Shown here in pieces: positions 33,602-39,446 of a DNA stretch of 56,977 nt. The notes under the pieces are model-generated. The model was not told where the DNA came from, did no database searches, and saw only the letters and a program-made list of their open reading frames with translations. Within the stretch, counting starts at the first letter, position 1. Each line of letters starts with the position of its first letter. Source of the stretch: a virus; the IMG/VR virus record IMGVR_UViG_3300027906_004537, positions 1-56,977 of that record. One strand, 5' to 3'. The position numbers and the translations under genes were made by a program.

Positions 33602-34084
33602 TTATTGATTGCCTGGCGTAGCCAGACATACTGCTCTCACGTAATCCTGGAGCCCCGCCAATGCCAGTTCGGTATCGATCAATTGGCGTCGGAGGGCGAA
33701 ATAAGCTGTTCGAGAAGAGGCAGCGAGCTCGGCTGTGCCTTCATCAGTGCTGCTGGCGGTGGCGGCGGTGGCGGGCACTCCTGCTGGACATACCGCACTG
33801 ACTCGCAACCGCTTAGTGCCAGCATCAACGTCAGTGCGAAGGGTCTCGTTTTGTTCTTGGGCATCTGCCTGTCCCTCGGTGTGGTTCTGGTCGATCATGC
33901 CAACCTCTGTGGTCAGTTGGCGTTGAATGCGCAGAGTGCTGGTCAAACTTTCTGCGCGAGCCTGGCTCTGCTCCAATCCTTTGCCCAGCTCGCCAACCTT
34001 CTCGGCCTTCAGCGAGTACTGCCACCAGAGGGCGCCGCAAGCGACGGCCAGCCCGGCGATGATCGACAGCAGCACCCTTGTCAC
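33602..34084 (-). CDS. Rz: Inner-membrane spanin (Rz-like)
   Basis: A 160-residue protein with an N-terminal membrane helix (VLLSIIAGLAVACGALWW) and long periplasmic helices (KVGELGKGLEQSQARAESL), ending in a conserved C-terminal part (YFALRRQLIDTELALAGLQDYVRAVC). It links the inner membrane to the lipoprotein Rz1 and disrupts the outer membrane. The GTG at 34084 overlaps the endolysin stop as GTGA; an ATG at 34105 is possible. The Rz1 gene is fully embedded in another frame. Confidence 0.85.
   Translation of the reverse strand: MTRVLLSIIAGLAVACGALWWQYSLKAEKVGELGKGLEQSQARAESLTSTLRIQRQLTTEVGMIDQNHTEGQADAQEQNETLRTDVDAGTKRLRVSAVCPAGVPATAATASSTDEGTAELAASSRTAYFALRRQLIDTELALAGLQDYVRAVCLATPGNQ
33679..33864 (-). 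CDS. Rz1: Outer-membrane spanin lipoprotein (Rz1-like), nested in Rz
   Basis: A 61-residue protein in another frame inside Rz. It has a lipoprotein signal MPKNKTRPFALTLMLALSGC with the lipobox ALSGC, giving a 42-residue mature lipoprotein, and a proline run (CPPPPPPPAAL), the hallmark of Rz1. It sits in the outer membrane and binds the Rz C-terminus. Full nesting is the lambda-type arrangement. It is a real gene although it overlaps another throughout. Confidence 0.85.
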   Translation of the reverse strand: MPKNKTRPFALTLMLALSGCESVRYVQQECPPPPPPPAALMKAQPSSLPLLEQLISPSDAN

Positions 34085-34542
34085 TGACCTAGCCCTTGCA
34101 AGCACAGGTCACGCTCCGCTTCACGCCGAGCAACCAGCCCTGCCAGTTTCTTGCCCTTGGCATACACCCAGCGTGGCAACTCGTTGCAGGCGCCCGCCAG
34201 GTCACCCGCCTTTGCCTTGCGCAGCAACGTGGATGAGCTGAAGTTGCCCGGCCCAGCGTTGTAAACGAACGACCCGAGGGCGGCGCGGGTCAGTAGCGGC
34301 AGGCCCGGCAACTGCTTATCTACTGCTGCCAGAGCCTCGCCCAGGTCATTGGCCAACAGCTGCTCGCACTCTTCGGCACTGCGGCTCTGGCCAACTATGG
34401 CGGTGCGGGTGTGTCCATAGCACACGGTGGGAATGCCGACCGGGTCCAGGTAACCGACCAGCTCACGGCCCTCGAAGTAGCCCACGAGTGCGACCGCAGC
34501 TGAAACCGACCCCGCAACAATGGACTTCTGTACGATATTCAT
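34081..34542 (-). CDS. SAR endolysin, GH24 lysozyme (R21-like)
   Basis: A 153-residue muramidase. The catalytic set E-x8-D-x5-T is seen in EGRELVGYLDPVGIPT near residues 24-39, followed by VCYGHT. The N-terminus (KSIVAGSVSAAVALVGYF) is a weakly hydrophobic, Gly/Ala/Ser-rich segment as in signal-arrest-release endolysins, which reach the periplasm through Sec and stay tethered until the membrane is depolarised. The ATG at 34542 overlaps the holin stop as ATGA. A pinholin partner would be expected. Confidence 0.9.
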   Translation of the reverse strand: MNIVQKSIVAGSVSAAVALVGYFEGRELVGYLDPVGIPTVCYGHTRTAIVGQSRSAEECEQLLANDLGEALAAVDKQLPGLPLLTRAALGSFVYNAGPGNFSSSTLLRKAKAGDLAGACNELPRWVYAKGKKLAGLVARREAERDLCLQGLGQ

Positions 34543-34739
34543 GATTTGCGCCACTCTTTAAACATCGTTCTGTATTTAGGGATCAGCAGAACTATCTGGA
34601 GAAGCATGTAGGCGGCTGTCAGCCCATACGCAACATCAGACCAATTGATAGCCCCTGTGGCCCCGGTCGCTATTACGCCGAGGGCAGGCGCAGCCTTTGC
34701 GGCGCCTATCGCCAAGTCGTTCGCTACCTGCTGACTCAT
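34539..34739 (-). CDS. Small holin/pinholin
   Basis: A 66-residue protein with two hydrophobic segments: a Gly/Ala-rich one (GAAKAAPALGVIATGATGA) and a stronger one (GLTAAYMLLQIVLLIPKY), then a basic tail (MFKEWRKS). This is the class II holin plan; the weak first segment with small residues fits a pinholin, the usual partner of SAR endolysins. GGAG lies before the ATG at 34739. It is first in the lysis unit behind late element f. Confidence 0.8.
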   Translation of the reverse strand: MSQQVANDLAIGAAKAAPALGVIATGATGAINWSDVAYGLTAAYMLLQIVLLIPKYRTMFKEWRKS

Positions 34740-34781
34740 ATTTTGTTTCTCCACGCCCGCGCCCTCTGATGATGTGGGAAA

Positions 34782-34808
34782 CGCTATGTGACTGAATCTC
34801 TCTTGCAA
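34782..34808 (-). promoter_or_regulatory. Late promoter-like element, copy f
   Basis: Leftward TTG-N11-CAGTCACATAGCG, full match; left box TTGCAA shared as a palindrome with copy g on the other strand. It lies 43 bp before the holin gene and drives lysis and small-terminase genes. Confidence 0.65.
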
Positions 34809-34829
34809 GCTTGAGCCAGTCACATCCAC
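34803..34829 (+). promoter_or_regulatory. Late promoter-like element, copy g (rightward)
   Basis: TTG-N11-CAGTCACATCCAC on the + strand, with the same spacing as the six leftward copies. It shares TTGCAA (34803-34808) with copy f and points at the gene starting at 34861. Confidence 0.6.
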
Positions 34830-34834
34830 TGGAA

Positions 34835-34851
34835 CCTTCAATCACTGAAGG
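34835..34851 (+). promoter_or_regulatory. Hairpin covering the ribosome binding site of the 84-residue gene
   Basis: CCTTCA-ATCAC-TGAAGG. The right arm forms part of the Shine-Dalgarno GAAGGGG for the ATG at 34861, so the hairpin could hold back translation. Confidence 0.4.
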
Positions 34852-34860
34852 GGCACCACC

Positions 34861-35115
34861 ATGGCGAGCATCGACAGCATCACCGACGAGCATTTCATGC
34901 ATGTAGCAGAGGTAATGGCGCTAGCTGCTGACGCTACAAGCGACCACCAACCTGAAACCCTGCTAGTTATCAGCCTGGCCGAGGAAGGCAACAACGCCAT
35001 TATGGGCGGCGACGTTTCTCCTGATGCCATTACCAAGCTTGAGAACCTGCTGGCTGAATTGCGGGAGCGCGCAGTCGGCTCGACTCTCGACGCGCTAAGC
35101 ATCGAGTCTGCTTAG
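34861..35115 (+). CDS. Small rightward acidic protein
   Basis: An 84-residue, acidic helical protein (HFMHVAEVMALAADATSDHQPETLL; ITKLENLLAELRERAVG). No family recognised. GAAGGGG precedes the ATG. It is divergent from the lysis genes and convergent with the gene ending at 35112, with a 4-bp overlap. It is the only rightward gene behind a late-type element; its transcript, if it reads on, would be antisense to the end of the early leftward operon. Confidence 0.6.
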   Translation: MASIDSITDEHFMHVAEVMALAADATSDHQPETLLVISLAEEGNNAIMGGDVSPDAITKLENLLAELRERAVGSTLDALSIESA

Positions 35116-35369
35116 TGCATACTCCAGCGCTGCATATAGGTGTTGTGCTTCATCCCCGGCTGCAGGGCTTCGCGCCAGTTATCGCCCCGTAGCCGGCGCA
35201 TCTTCACCGTTTGCCATTTAAGGCCGCGCTCAGTAGCCCATGTAAACGCTGGTTTAGTAATGCCATCCAGTGTGACCAAGGTCGCTGCAGCGCAAGTTGT
35301 CTCGCGCTTTGGCATTCTCGGTAGCTTGTCAAAACACAGAACTATCTGTGACATTGCGATCATCCCCAT
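35112..35369 (-). CDS. Small HTH-like protein, last gene of the early operon
   Basis: An 85-residue basic protein. Residues about 35-70 (TKPAFTWATERGLKWQTVKMRRLRGDNWREAL) look like a helix-turn-helix of the small phage type in which W-A-x-E-R-G is followed by a second helix. The ATG at 35369 overlaps the RusA stop (TGATG) with a G-rich site upstream. Its place at the end of the early leftward operon, directly before the late block, is where lambdoid phages encode their late regulator. That role is an inference only. Confidence 0.5.
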   Translation of the reverse strand: MGMIAMSQIVLCFDKLPRMPKRETTCAAATLVTLDGITKPAFTWATERGLKWQTVKMRRLRGDNWREALQPGMKHNTYMQRWSMH

Positions 35370-35749
35370 CAAGCGCCCCCTTGATATGCGGATACTTCCT
35401 GTGATGCTGTCTCCGGATATATCCGAACCCGAACCATTCCGCCCCTCACAGGGTCTTTTGCCAGCTTGAACTTGGTAGAGAATCGCGAATCGTCGATGCC
35501 GAGCGCCGCAGCTATTCCATCGCGCCCCGACTTGAACGCGGCCAAGCAGTTGTCATCATCCCGGCGCTGACGACTGGGCGGTACGAACTCAATGTCTAGC
35601 ACCAGCGGCCCGCCAGGGGCCTTTAATCCTGAGTGAATCGTCAACAGGTGGCAGTCGGCCTTGTAGCGCTGTGCGATCTTGTTCTTGCGCCTCCAATGAA
35701 CGCGGGCGTTGGGGCTCAGTTCGCGCGGCGGCCATGGCAACTCGATCAT
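35369..35749 (-). CDS. rusA: RusA-type Holliday junction resolvase
   Basis: A 126-residue protein. PWPPRELSPNARVHWRRKNK at the start, and RRDDDNCLAAFKSGRDGIAAALGIDDSRF with the acidic active-site residues, are the RusA signature. It cuts four-way DNA junctions made during recombination and replication, tidying DNA for packaging. The start at 35749 overlaps the upstream gene as ATGA; the frame to 35842 is not supported. Confidence 0.9.
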   Translation of the reverse strand: MIELPWPPRELSPNARVHWRRKNKIAQRYKADCHLLTIHSGLKAPGGPLVLDIEFVPPSRQRRDDDNCLAAFKSGRDGIAAALGIDDSRFSTKFKLAKDPVRGGMVRVRIYPETASQEVSAYQGGA

Positions 35750-36042
35750 GCGGTCACCCTCCCTTCCCGAATCAACTGGTCCTGGGTGCGCATAACGCCC
35801 TCCGCGTGGTAAAGCCGCAGCTCGTCGCGGGATAAGTCGCACTTGGCGCGGCCATCTACCCGGTCATGGCAGTAGCAGTCAGCCCATGCGCCCTGCAGGT
35901 CGTTCGGCTTCATGCTGGTTCCGCAGGTGCCGGCCAGGCGGTAATGGGCAAGCACGGTGGTTTCTGTGTTGTTCGGGCAACCAGGTAGGCGGATGGTGCA
36001 ATCGCGGCCTCTGGCGGCTTTGGTGAGCTTGGTCTGTTTCAC
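35746..36042 (-). CDS. DUF1364 nuclease-domain protein (Ref/YbcO-like)
   Basis: A 98-residue protein with RGRDCTIRLPGCPNNTETTVLAHYR and then the CYCHDRVDG segment, the DUF1364 pattern with conserved Cys and His residues for a zinc-bound HNH-type nuclease. In phages it lies with NinB and RusA in the recombination block. It starts with GTG at 36042, overlapping the NinB-like stop as GTGA. Confidence 0.8.
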   Translation of the reverse strand: MKQTKLTKAARGRDCTIRLPGCPNNTETTVLAHYRLAGTCGTSMKPNDLQGAWADCYCHDRVDGRAKCDLSRDELRLYHAEGVMRTQDQLIREGRVTA

Positions 36043-36539
36043 TTGGCCGCCTCCAAAATGTCATCGAAGTACACACCCTGCGGCGCGTAGTGGTCGCATA
36101 TCCCGTCGGTGTATTGGCATCCTTGCTTGGTGCCGAACAGGCTTGTCACCGGAAAGCCCGTTGGCCCGAACAGCGGGTTTTTGCCCATCAGGAAAAGTTG
36201 CTCTTCAAACGACTTGTCGCCGAAGTAGCGATCAAAGCCCGCGGCGAAGCGCGCACAGTCCTTGCTCAAGATCGGGACGCCGATCATCAGCTTGCAGTAC
36301 GCCCACACTTCATCGTCTGTTCCCTGCCCTGTGGTTTCAGCAATGCGGATGTACATGCGGCGCCAGAGACGGTTCTGCGCCTCTGACCTGTCTTGGCCTG
36401 GGCGAACGGTAGCCAGCAGATATTTGTGTTCTCGGAACGCAACCGTCACCCGCGAAATGAAGGTCGATAGCGATGTCGGACTGTTGATCACTTCCTTGAA
36501 CGTGTCCTTGTTCGTGGTTTGTCGCGCTGCTTCACCCAC
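36039..36539 (-). CDS. NinB-like recombination protein
   Basis: A 166-residue protein. EHKYLLATVRPGQDRSEAQNRLWRRMYIRIAE resembles the N-terminal 'RSxxQNxxxW' signature of NinB/Orf proteins, which bind single-stranded DNA and help recombinases. The rest (WAYCKLMIGVPILSKD; FPVTSLFGTKQ) fits related phage proteins. It starts with GTG at 36539 after GGGGGTG. The nearby RusA and DUF1364 genes support a recombination role. Confidence 0.55.
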   Translation of the reverse strand: MGEAARQTTNKDTFKEVINSPTSLSTFISRVTVAFREHKYLLATVRPGQDRSEAQNRLWRRMYIRIAETTGQGTDDEVWAYCKLMIGVPILSKDCARFAAGFDRYFGDKSFEEQLFLMGKNPLFGPTGFPVTSLFGTKQGCQYTDGICDHYAPQGVYFDDILEAAK

Positions 36540-36678
36540 ATTTCACCCCCTTCAACCGCTTGCCGCCGAACCGACCATCCAGATCAGCCGTTACCTGCTC
36601 CAATGTCACCGGCTCCGGGTAAATCACTGTGCCGCCCTTTCCGTCGTGTAGGCGGAAGGTGAACTTGGTGTGCTTCAT
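36532..36678 (-). CDS. Small hypothetical protein
   Basis: A 48-residue protein, starting MKHTKFTFRLHDGKGGTVIY and ending LKGVKCG. Found by hand translation. Its ATG overlaps the stop of the membrane microprotein upstream, and its 3' end carries the Shine-Dalgarno of the NinB-like gene. No function known. Confidence 0.6.
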   Translation of the reverse strand: MKHTKFTFRLHDGKGGTVIYPEPVTLEQVTADLDGRFGGKRLKGVKCG

Positions 36679-36788
36679 CCCTTCATCCCCATAATCAGAA
36701 TGAACAGGAAGAACGCTATCCAGGCTGCTGCCGTGAGGGCGTTACCGGGGCTGTCCTTCTCTTCGTCTAGTGGGTATTTGGGGGTCAT
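36675..36788 (-). CDS. Membrane microprotein
   Basis: A 37-residue protein: a polar start (MTPKYPLDEEKDSPG) then one membrane helix (AAWIAFFLFILIMG). Found by hand translation; it overlaps both neighbours by ATGA junctions, so it is part of a tightly coupled chain. Function unknown. Confidence 0.6.
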   Translation of the reverse strand: MTPKYPLDEEKDSPGNALTAAAWIAFFLFILIMGMKG

Positions 36789-37060
36789 TGGGGCACCTCA
36801 CTGCACTGGTCCGGGCGCGGTGGTAACCCGGTATCAACGTGCGCAAGATTCCCGCGCTCATCGGTTACGAACTCATGCTTTGGCAGGTAAACGCGCGGAA
36901 ATACCTCGTGCCATTCGCCGATAGCAGGGTCACACGCAGAGCAAAGCGCCCACGCCTCGCTCGGCTTGCCTCGCCAGCCTCCCGCAGGCATCCGTGACCA
37001 AAAATTGCTAGTGGCTGTGTTTTCTCGGCAGCCGCACTGGTAACACTGGAATAGGCTCAT
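36785..37060 (-). CDS. Zinc-ribbon-like hypothetical protein
   Basis: A 91-residue protein with two cysteine pairs, CYQCGC near residue 6 and LCSACD near residue 41, fitting a zinc ribbon. Overlaps both neighbours by ATGA. Function unknown; a DNA- or protein-binding adaptor is possible. Confidence 0.6.
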   Translation of the reverse strand: MSLFQCYQCGCRENTATSNFWSRMPAGGWRGKPSEAWALCSACDPAIGEWHEVFPRVYLPKHEFVTDERGNLAHVDTGLPPRPDQCSEVPQ

Positions 37061-37383
37061 ACACCCTCCTTGACCGTGATGCCGGCGGCATTGAGGGCCG
37101 CATTTACGGAAGCGATGTACTTAGCCTCGTTGAAGCACCCTCCATCTACGTCAGGGAAATAATCGACGTAGGCCTCTGAGCGCGGATTGGGTAATGCTCT
37201 CACCAGTGTGGCGCGGTAAACCTGATAACCAACCCAGCATCCCTGCACATACTCGTTTTCATAGTCGGCCTCGCCCTCTGCGCGTTTGAGCCAAGGGGTA
37301 TCGATGATGCCAATCACCGGGTGATACATTTCAAGCATTTGAGCCTCAAACGCTACCCGCAATTTCTCGTTATCCACGCTCAT
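37057..37383 (-). CDS. Hypothetical early protein
   Basis: A 108-residue, acidic protein (LRVAFEAQMLEMYHP; GCWVGYQVYRATLVRAL; IASVNAALNAAGITVKEG). The pattern is like small phage proteins that carry a 'W.xGY..G' segment. Coupled to both neighbours. Function unknown. Confidence 0.6.
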   Translation of the reverse strand: MSVDNEKLRVAFEAQMLEMYHPVIGIIDTPWLKRAEGEADYENEYVQGCWVGYQVYRATLVRALPNPRSEAYVDYFPDVDGGCFNEAKYIASVNAALNAAGITVKEGV

Positions 37384-37532
37384 CCCTCCACCACGCAGCC
37401 ATGCTGCACTTTGCGGCGCATGCGGCCGCGCTCGAATGTCACCGGGTTACGGTCGGTTACCGTCCAGCCCCGAGCTATGAACTCGTTGATGGTGCGGCGT
37501 AGGTCTAGCTGGGTGCGGCGCTCTTTGGTCAT
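37380..37532 (-). CDS. Small basic hypothetical protein
   Basis: A 50-residue basic protein (MTKERRTQLDLRRTINEFIA, ending HGCVVEG), found by hand translation. It is joined to its neighbours by ATGA overlaps on both sides. Basic character suggests nucleic-acid binding. Confidence 0.6.
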   Translation of the reverse strand: MTKERRTQLDLRRTINEFIARGWTVTDRNPVTFERGRMRRKVQHGCVVEG

Positions 37533-38194
37533 GGGTGCGCACCCCCTGACAACTTGGCGCGCATCGCGGCCAAGGCTGCGTTGGCCTTCTTCGGGTCGCC
37601 CTTGCCATAGATCGTTTCCGGCAGAGCCAGCGGCGGCTCGCTCAGAACCTCACCGGCGGCCAGGCGTTGGCGAACTACCCTGTATGCGTTCTCGAACTTC
37701 TTGCGCGCCATGTCGAAAGCCAAGGTTCGTAGGCTGTGCTGACCAGCACCGATCGCAGCGTGATAAACCGCCGGATGCGTCCAACGCTCATGCCCTGCCA
37801 TGCTTGGGTGGCTGTTGCGGCACGCCTCACGGAAGGCCATTTCATCGGCGGGCAGCCCGAGGCGCTCAGCCGCTGGCGTGCACCACTCGATGAACTTGCC
37901 AGGGCCAGGCACAAAGTCGCTTGGGTCTGCCCGACAGGCTTCAAGGCCAAACTGAATCTGCTCGATTCGAGATATGCCAGCCTGCGCGAACGCCTTGACC
38001 CAGGTTCGCTTGGCACTGGCCTCCGCTTTGGCATCGCCCCAGGCATGAGCCCATGCAGGCTTGCAGGACTTTATTTGCGTGAACAGCTTGTTCACAACCG
38101 TGGCAGTGGCTTCGTCATCCGGGATGGGCGCTCTGTTTTCCGGCAGCGTTGGCATCGGCTTATCGGCATCCAGCTGAACGTGCTTCATCGTCAT
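37529..38194 (-). CDS. Replication protein P-like (helicase loader)
   Basis: A 221-residue protein. The central part (VNKLFTQIKSCKPAWAHAWGD; TWVKAFAQAGISRIEQIQFGL; FVPGPGKFIEWCTP) and C-terminal part (MARKKFENAYRVVRQRLAAGE) match the lambda P family, which brings host DnaB helicase to the origin. The ATG at 38194 has GGAG upstream and overlaps the O-like stop. It follows an O-like gene, the lambda O-P order. Confidence 0.82.
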   Translation of the reverse strand: MTMKHVQLDADKPMPTLPENRAPIPDDEATATVVNKLFTQIKSCKPAWAHAWGDAKAEASAKRTWVKAFAQAGISRIEQIQFGLEACRADPSDFVPGPGKFIEWCTPAAERLGLPADEMAFREACRNSHPSMAGHERWTHPAVYHAAIGAGQHSLRTLAFDMARKKFENAYRVVRQRLAAGEVLSEPPLALPETIYGKGDPKKANAALAAMRAKLSGGAHP

Positions 38195-39024
38195 AGTTCT
38201 CCAGTGGCTCCGTGAATCCAATCAGTGCTGTCGGGGTCGGCGGCTTGCTGCTTGTTGCGGGGGCGGCGGTTTGCGTCTTCCTGCGCCTTGAGCATCCAGG
38301 TGCGCCAGGTGGCCACCCAGTCAGCCTTGGTGCCGCCGGTGCCGCGCCAGTAGTTCACGAACTTCTCGGTTTCGAACACCAGGTCGACAGCAGGCGCTCG
38401 CTCAGTTGCCCATTCGCGCATCAGGTGAGTGACGTTGAACGGGTCGGGTAGTCGGGTTTTCCGTTTGGCCTTCGATTCAGCCGGGACTTGCTTTGGGGGA
38501 TTCCCCCCTTGGGGGGATAAAGGGGGGTTATGTTTTGAATATCCTGAACCCTGAGGTAGGTTGCTGTTCAGCAATTCGCCTGATTCTGATGCGGTTGCTG
38601 ATCCTGCCGGTGCATCCTCCAAAGCCCCGCCATTACTTGGTTCGCCTTGGCTGCTGTTCGGTTGTTCATCTGGTTGCTGATCTGGTTGTTCATCGGTTGC
38701 TGATGTTTTGGGCGCACTAATGCGCGTAGCCAGTGGAAGCTCAAACACCATCGGCCCAACCTGTACCAGAGCACCCAGGGAACCCAGCCTTGCAATCACC
38801 GACCTCACCCGCTGACGTGTTGGCGATCCAGACTCATGACGCCCGCGCAACGGGGCCACATAAAGCACCTCAGAAAGCATCTGCTCGCTGATACGCTTCA
38901 CGCGCCCCGCTATACCGGTGCGGTAGTCCATCGCACGCCTGATAGCGCAGTAGGCCAGGAAGATGTCGCCCGGCTCTTCCACGAGCGCGGCCCACTCTTC
39001 GTCGTTGATCTGGAATGCGCTCAT
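38191..39024 (-). CDS. Replication initiator O-like
   Basis: A 277-residue protein. The N-terminal winged-helix part (FLAYCAIRRAMDYRTGIAGRVKRISEQMLSEVL; RVRSVIARLGSLGAL) is DNA-binding. The middle (about 110-190) is low-complexity Gln/Pro/Ser and holds the tandem repeats that may be the origin. The C-terminal part (FVNYWRGTGGTKADWVATWRTWMLKA) is the partner-binding segment common in phage initiators. The start MSAFQIND is chosen. Together with the P-like gene it would start phage replication. Confidence 0.8.
   Translation of the reverse strand: MSAFQINDEEWAALVEEPGDIFLAYCAIRRAMDYRTGIAGRVKRISEQMLSEVLYVAPLRGRHESGSPTRQRVRSVIARLGSLGALVQVGPMVFELPLATRISAPKTSATDEQPDQQPDEQPNSSQGEPSNGGALEDAPAGSATASESGELLNSNLPQGSGYSKHNPPLSPQGGNPPKQVPAESKAKRKTRLPDPFNVTHLMREWATERAPAVDLVFETEKFVNYWRGTGGTKADWVATWRTWMLKAQEDANRRPRNKQQAADPDSTDWIHGATGEL
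38592..38704 (-). repeat. Iteron-like repeats in the initiator gene (possible origin)
   Basis: Four tandem units of 11-12 bp lie at 38659-38704: CGGTTGTTCAT, CTGGTTGCTGAT, CTGGTTGTTCAT, CGGTTGCTGAT. One more CGGTTGCTGAT stands at 38592-38602. They encode the DEQP/DQQP run of the protein. In lambda the origin is a set of iterons inside gene O. Confidence 0.5.
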
Positions 39025-39115
39025 CAGCCCCCCATCAAACCACTGGACAGCCACCCAGCACCCTCAACCGACTTTTGAGCGGTTGACGATTCGCGGATAC
39101 TTTGGGGTGTGGGAG

Positions 39116-39346
39116 TCATGCGGCGGCCAGCTCTGGCCAGATGACAGACCAGTCGTCAGGGCGCAGTTGTTTGCGCGTGACCTGGCCCCTCGTCACCAGC
39201 TCAAGGCGTGACGCCACCTCAGGCGATGCCGGACGGTTCCCATAACCGATCTGGCGCAAGTGGCCCCGCGTCGTGCCGGTCTCGGCCACCGATTTGTCAG
39301 TTGCAGACTTGAGCCAATCGAGCAGCTCGATGTGTTTTGTACGCAT
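39116..39346 (-). CDS. cro: Cro-like repressor (YdaS family)
   Basis: A 76-residue protein with a helix-turn-helix (LLDWLKSATDKSVAETGTTRGHLRQIGYGNRPASPEVASRLEL), matching the YdaS/Cro family. GGAGG precedes the ATG at 39346. It is divergent from cI with three operators between, the lambda arrangement. It would turn off cI and early transcription in the lytic path. Confidence 0.85.
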   Translation of the reverse strand: MRTKHIELLDWLKSATDKSVAETGTTRGHLRQIGYGNRPASPEVASRLELVTRGQVTRKQLRPDDWSVIWPELAAA

Positions 39347-39369
39347 TGGGTTTCCTCCGTTATGCGCAC

Positions 39370-39398
39370 AGATTAGCGTTTGCTAATGCGGCCTGCAA
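39370..39398 (-). promoter_or_regulatory. PR-like early leftward promoter
   Basis: Leftward TTGCAG (39398-39393), 17-bp spacer, TAATCT (39375-39370). The -10 is the edge of operator O1, so CI bound there would block it. It drives cro and the replication genes. Confidence 0.65.
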
Positions 39399-39427
39399 TA
39401 GCAAATTGCAATTTACCGTTTGCTAAT
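39372..39427. promoter_or_regulatory. CI/Cro operators O1-O3 (OR-like)
   Basis: O1 ATTAGCGTTTGCTAAT at 39372-39387 is a near-perfect palindrome (TTAGC-N4-GCTAA). O2 AATAGCAAATTGCAAT is at 39397-39412 and O3 TTTACCGTTTGCTAAT at 39412-39427. They are spaced 25 and 15 bp and lie between cro and cI. Confidence 0.75.
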
Positions 39428-39440
39428 AGATGGGCAATAT
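39412..39440 (+). promoter_or_regulatory. PRM-like promoter of cI
   Basis: TTTACC (39412-39417), 17-bp spacer, CAATAT (39435-39440). The start would be at or next to the A of the cI ATG at 39447, giving a leaderless mRNA, as in lambda PRM. Operator O3 covers the -35. Confidence 0.45.
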
Positions 39441-39446
39441 CAGGCC

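Noticed and set aside
3631-34829. Late element as a T7-type promoter read by a phage RNA polymerase
   Set aside because: The resemblance to GACTCACTATAG needs a gap and no single-subunit polymerase gene is visible in the window; kept only as an alternative.
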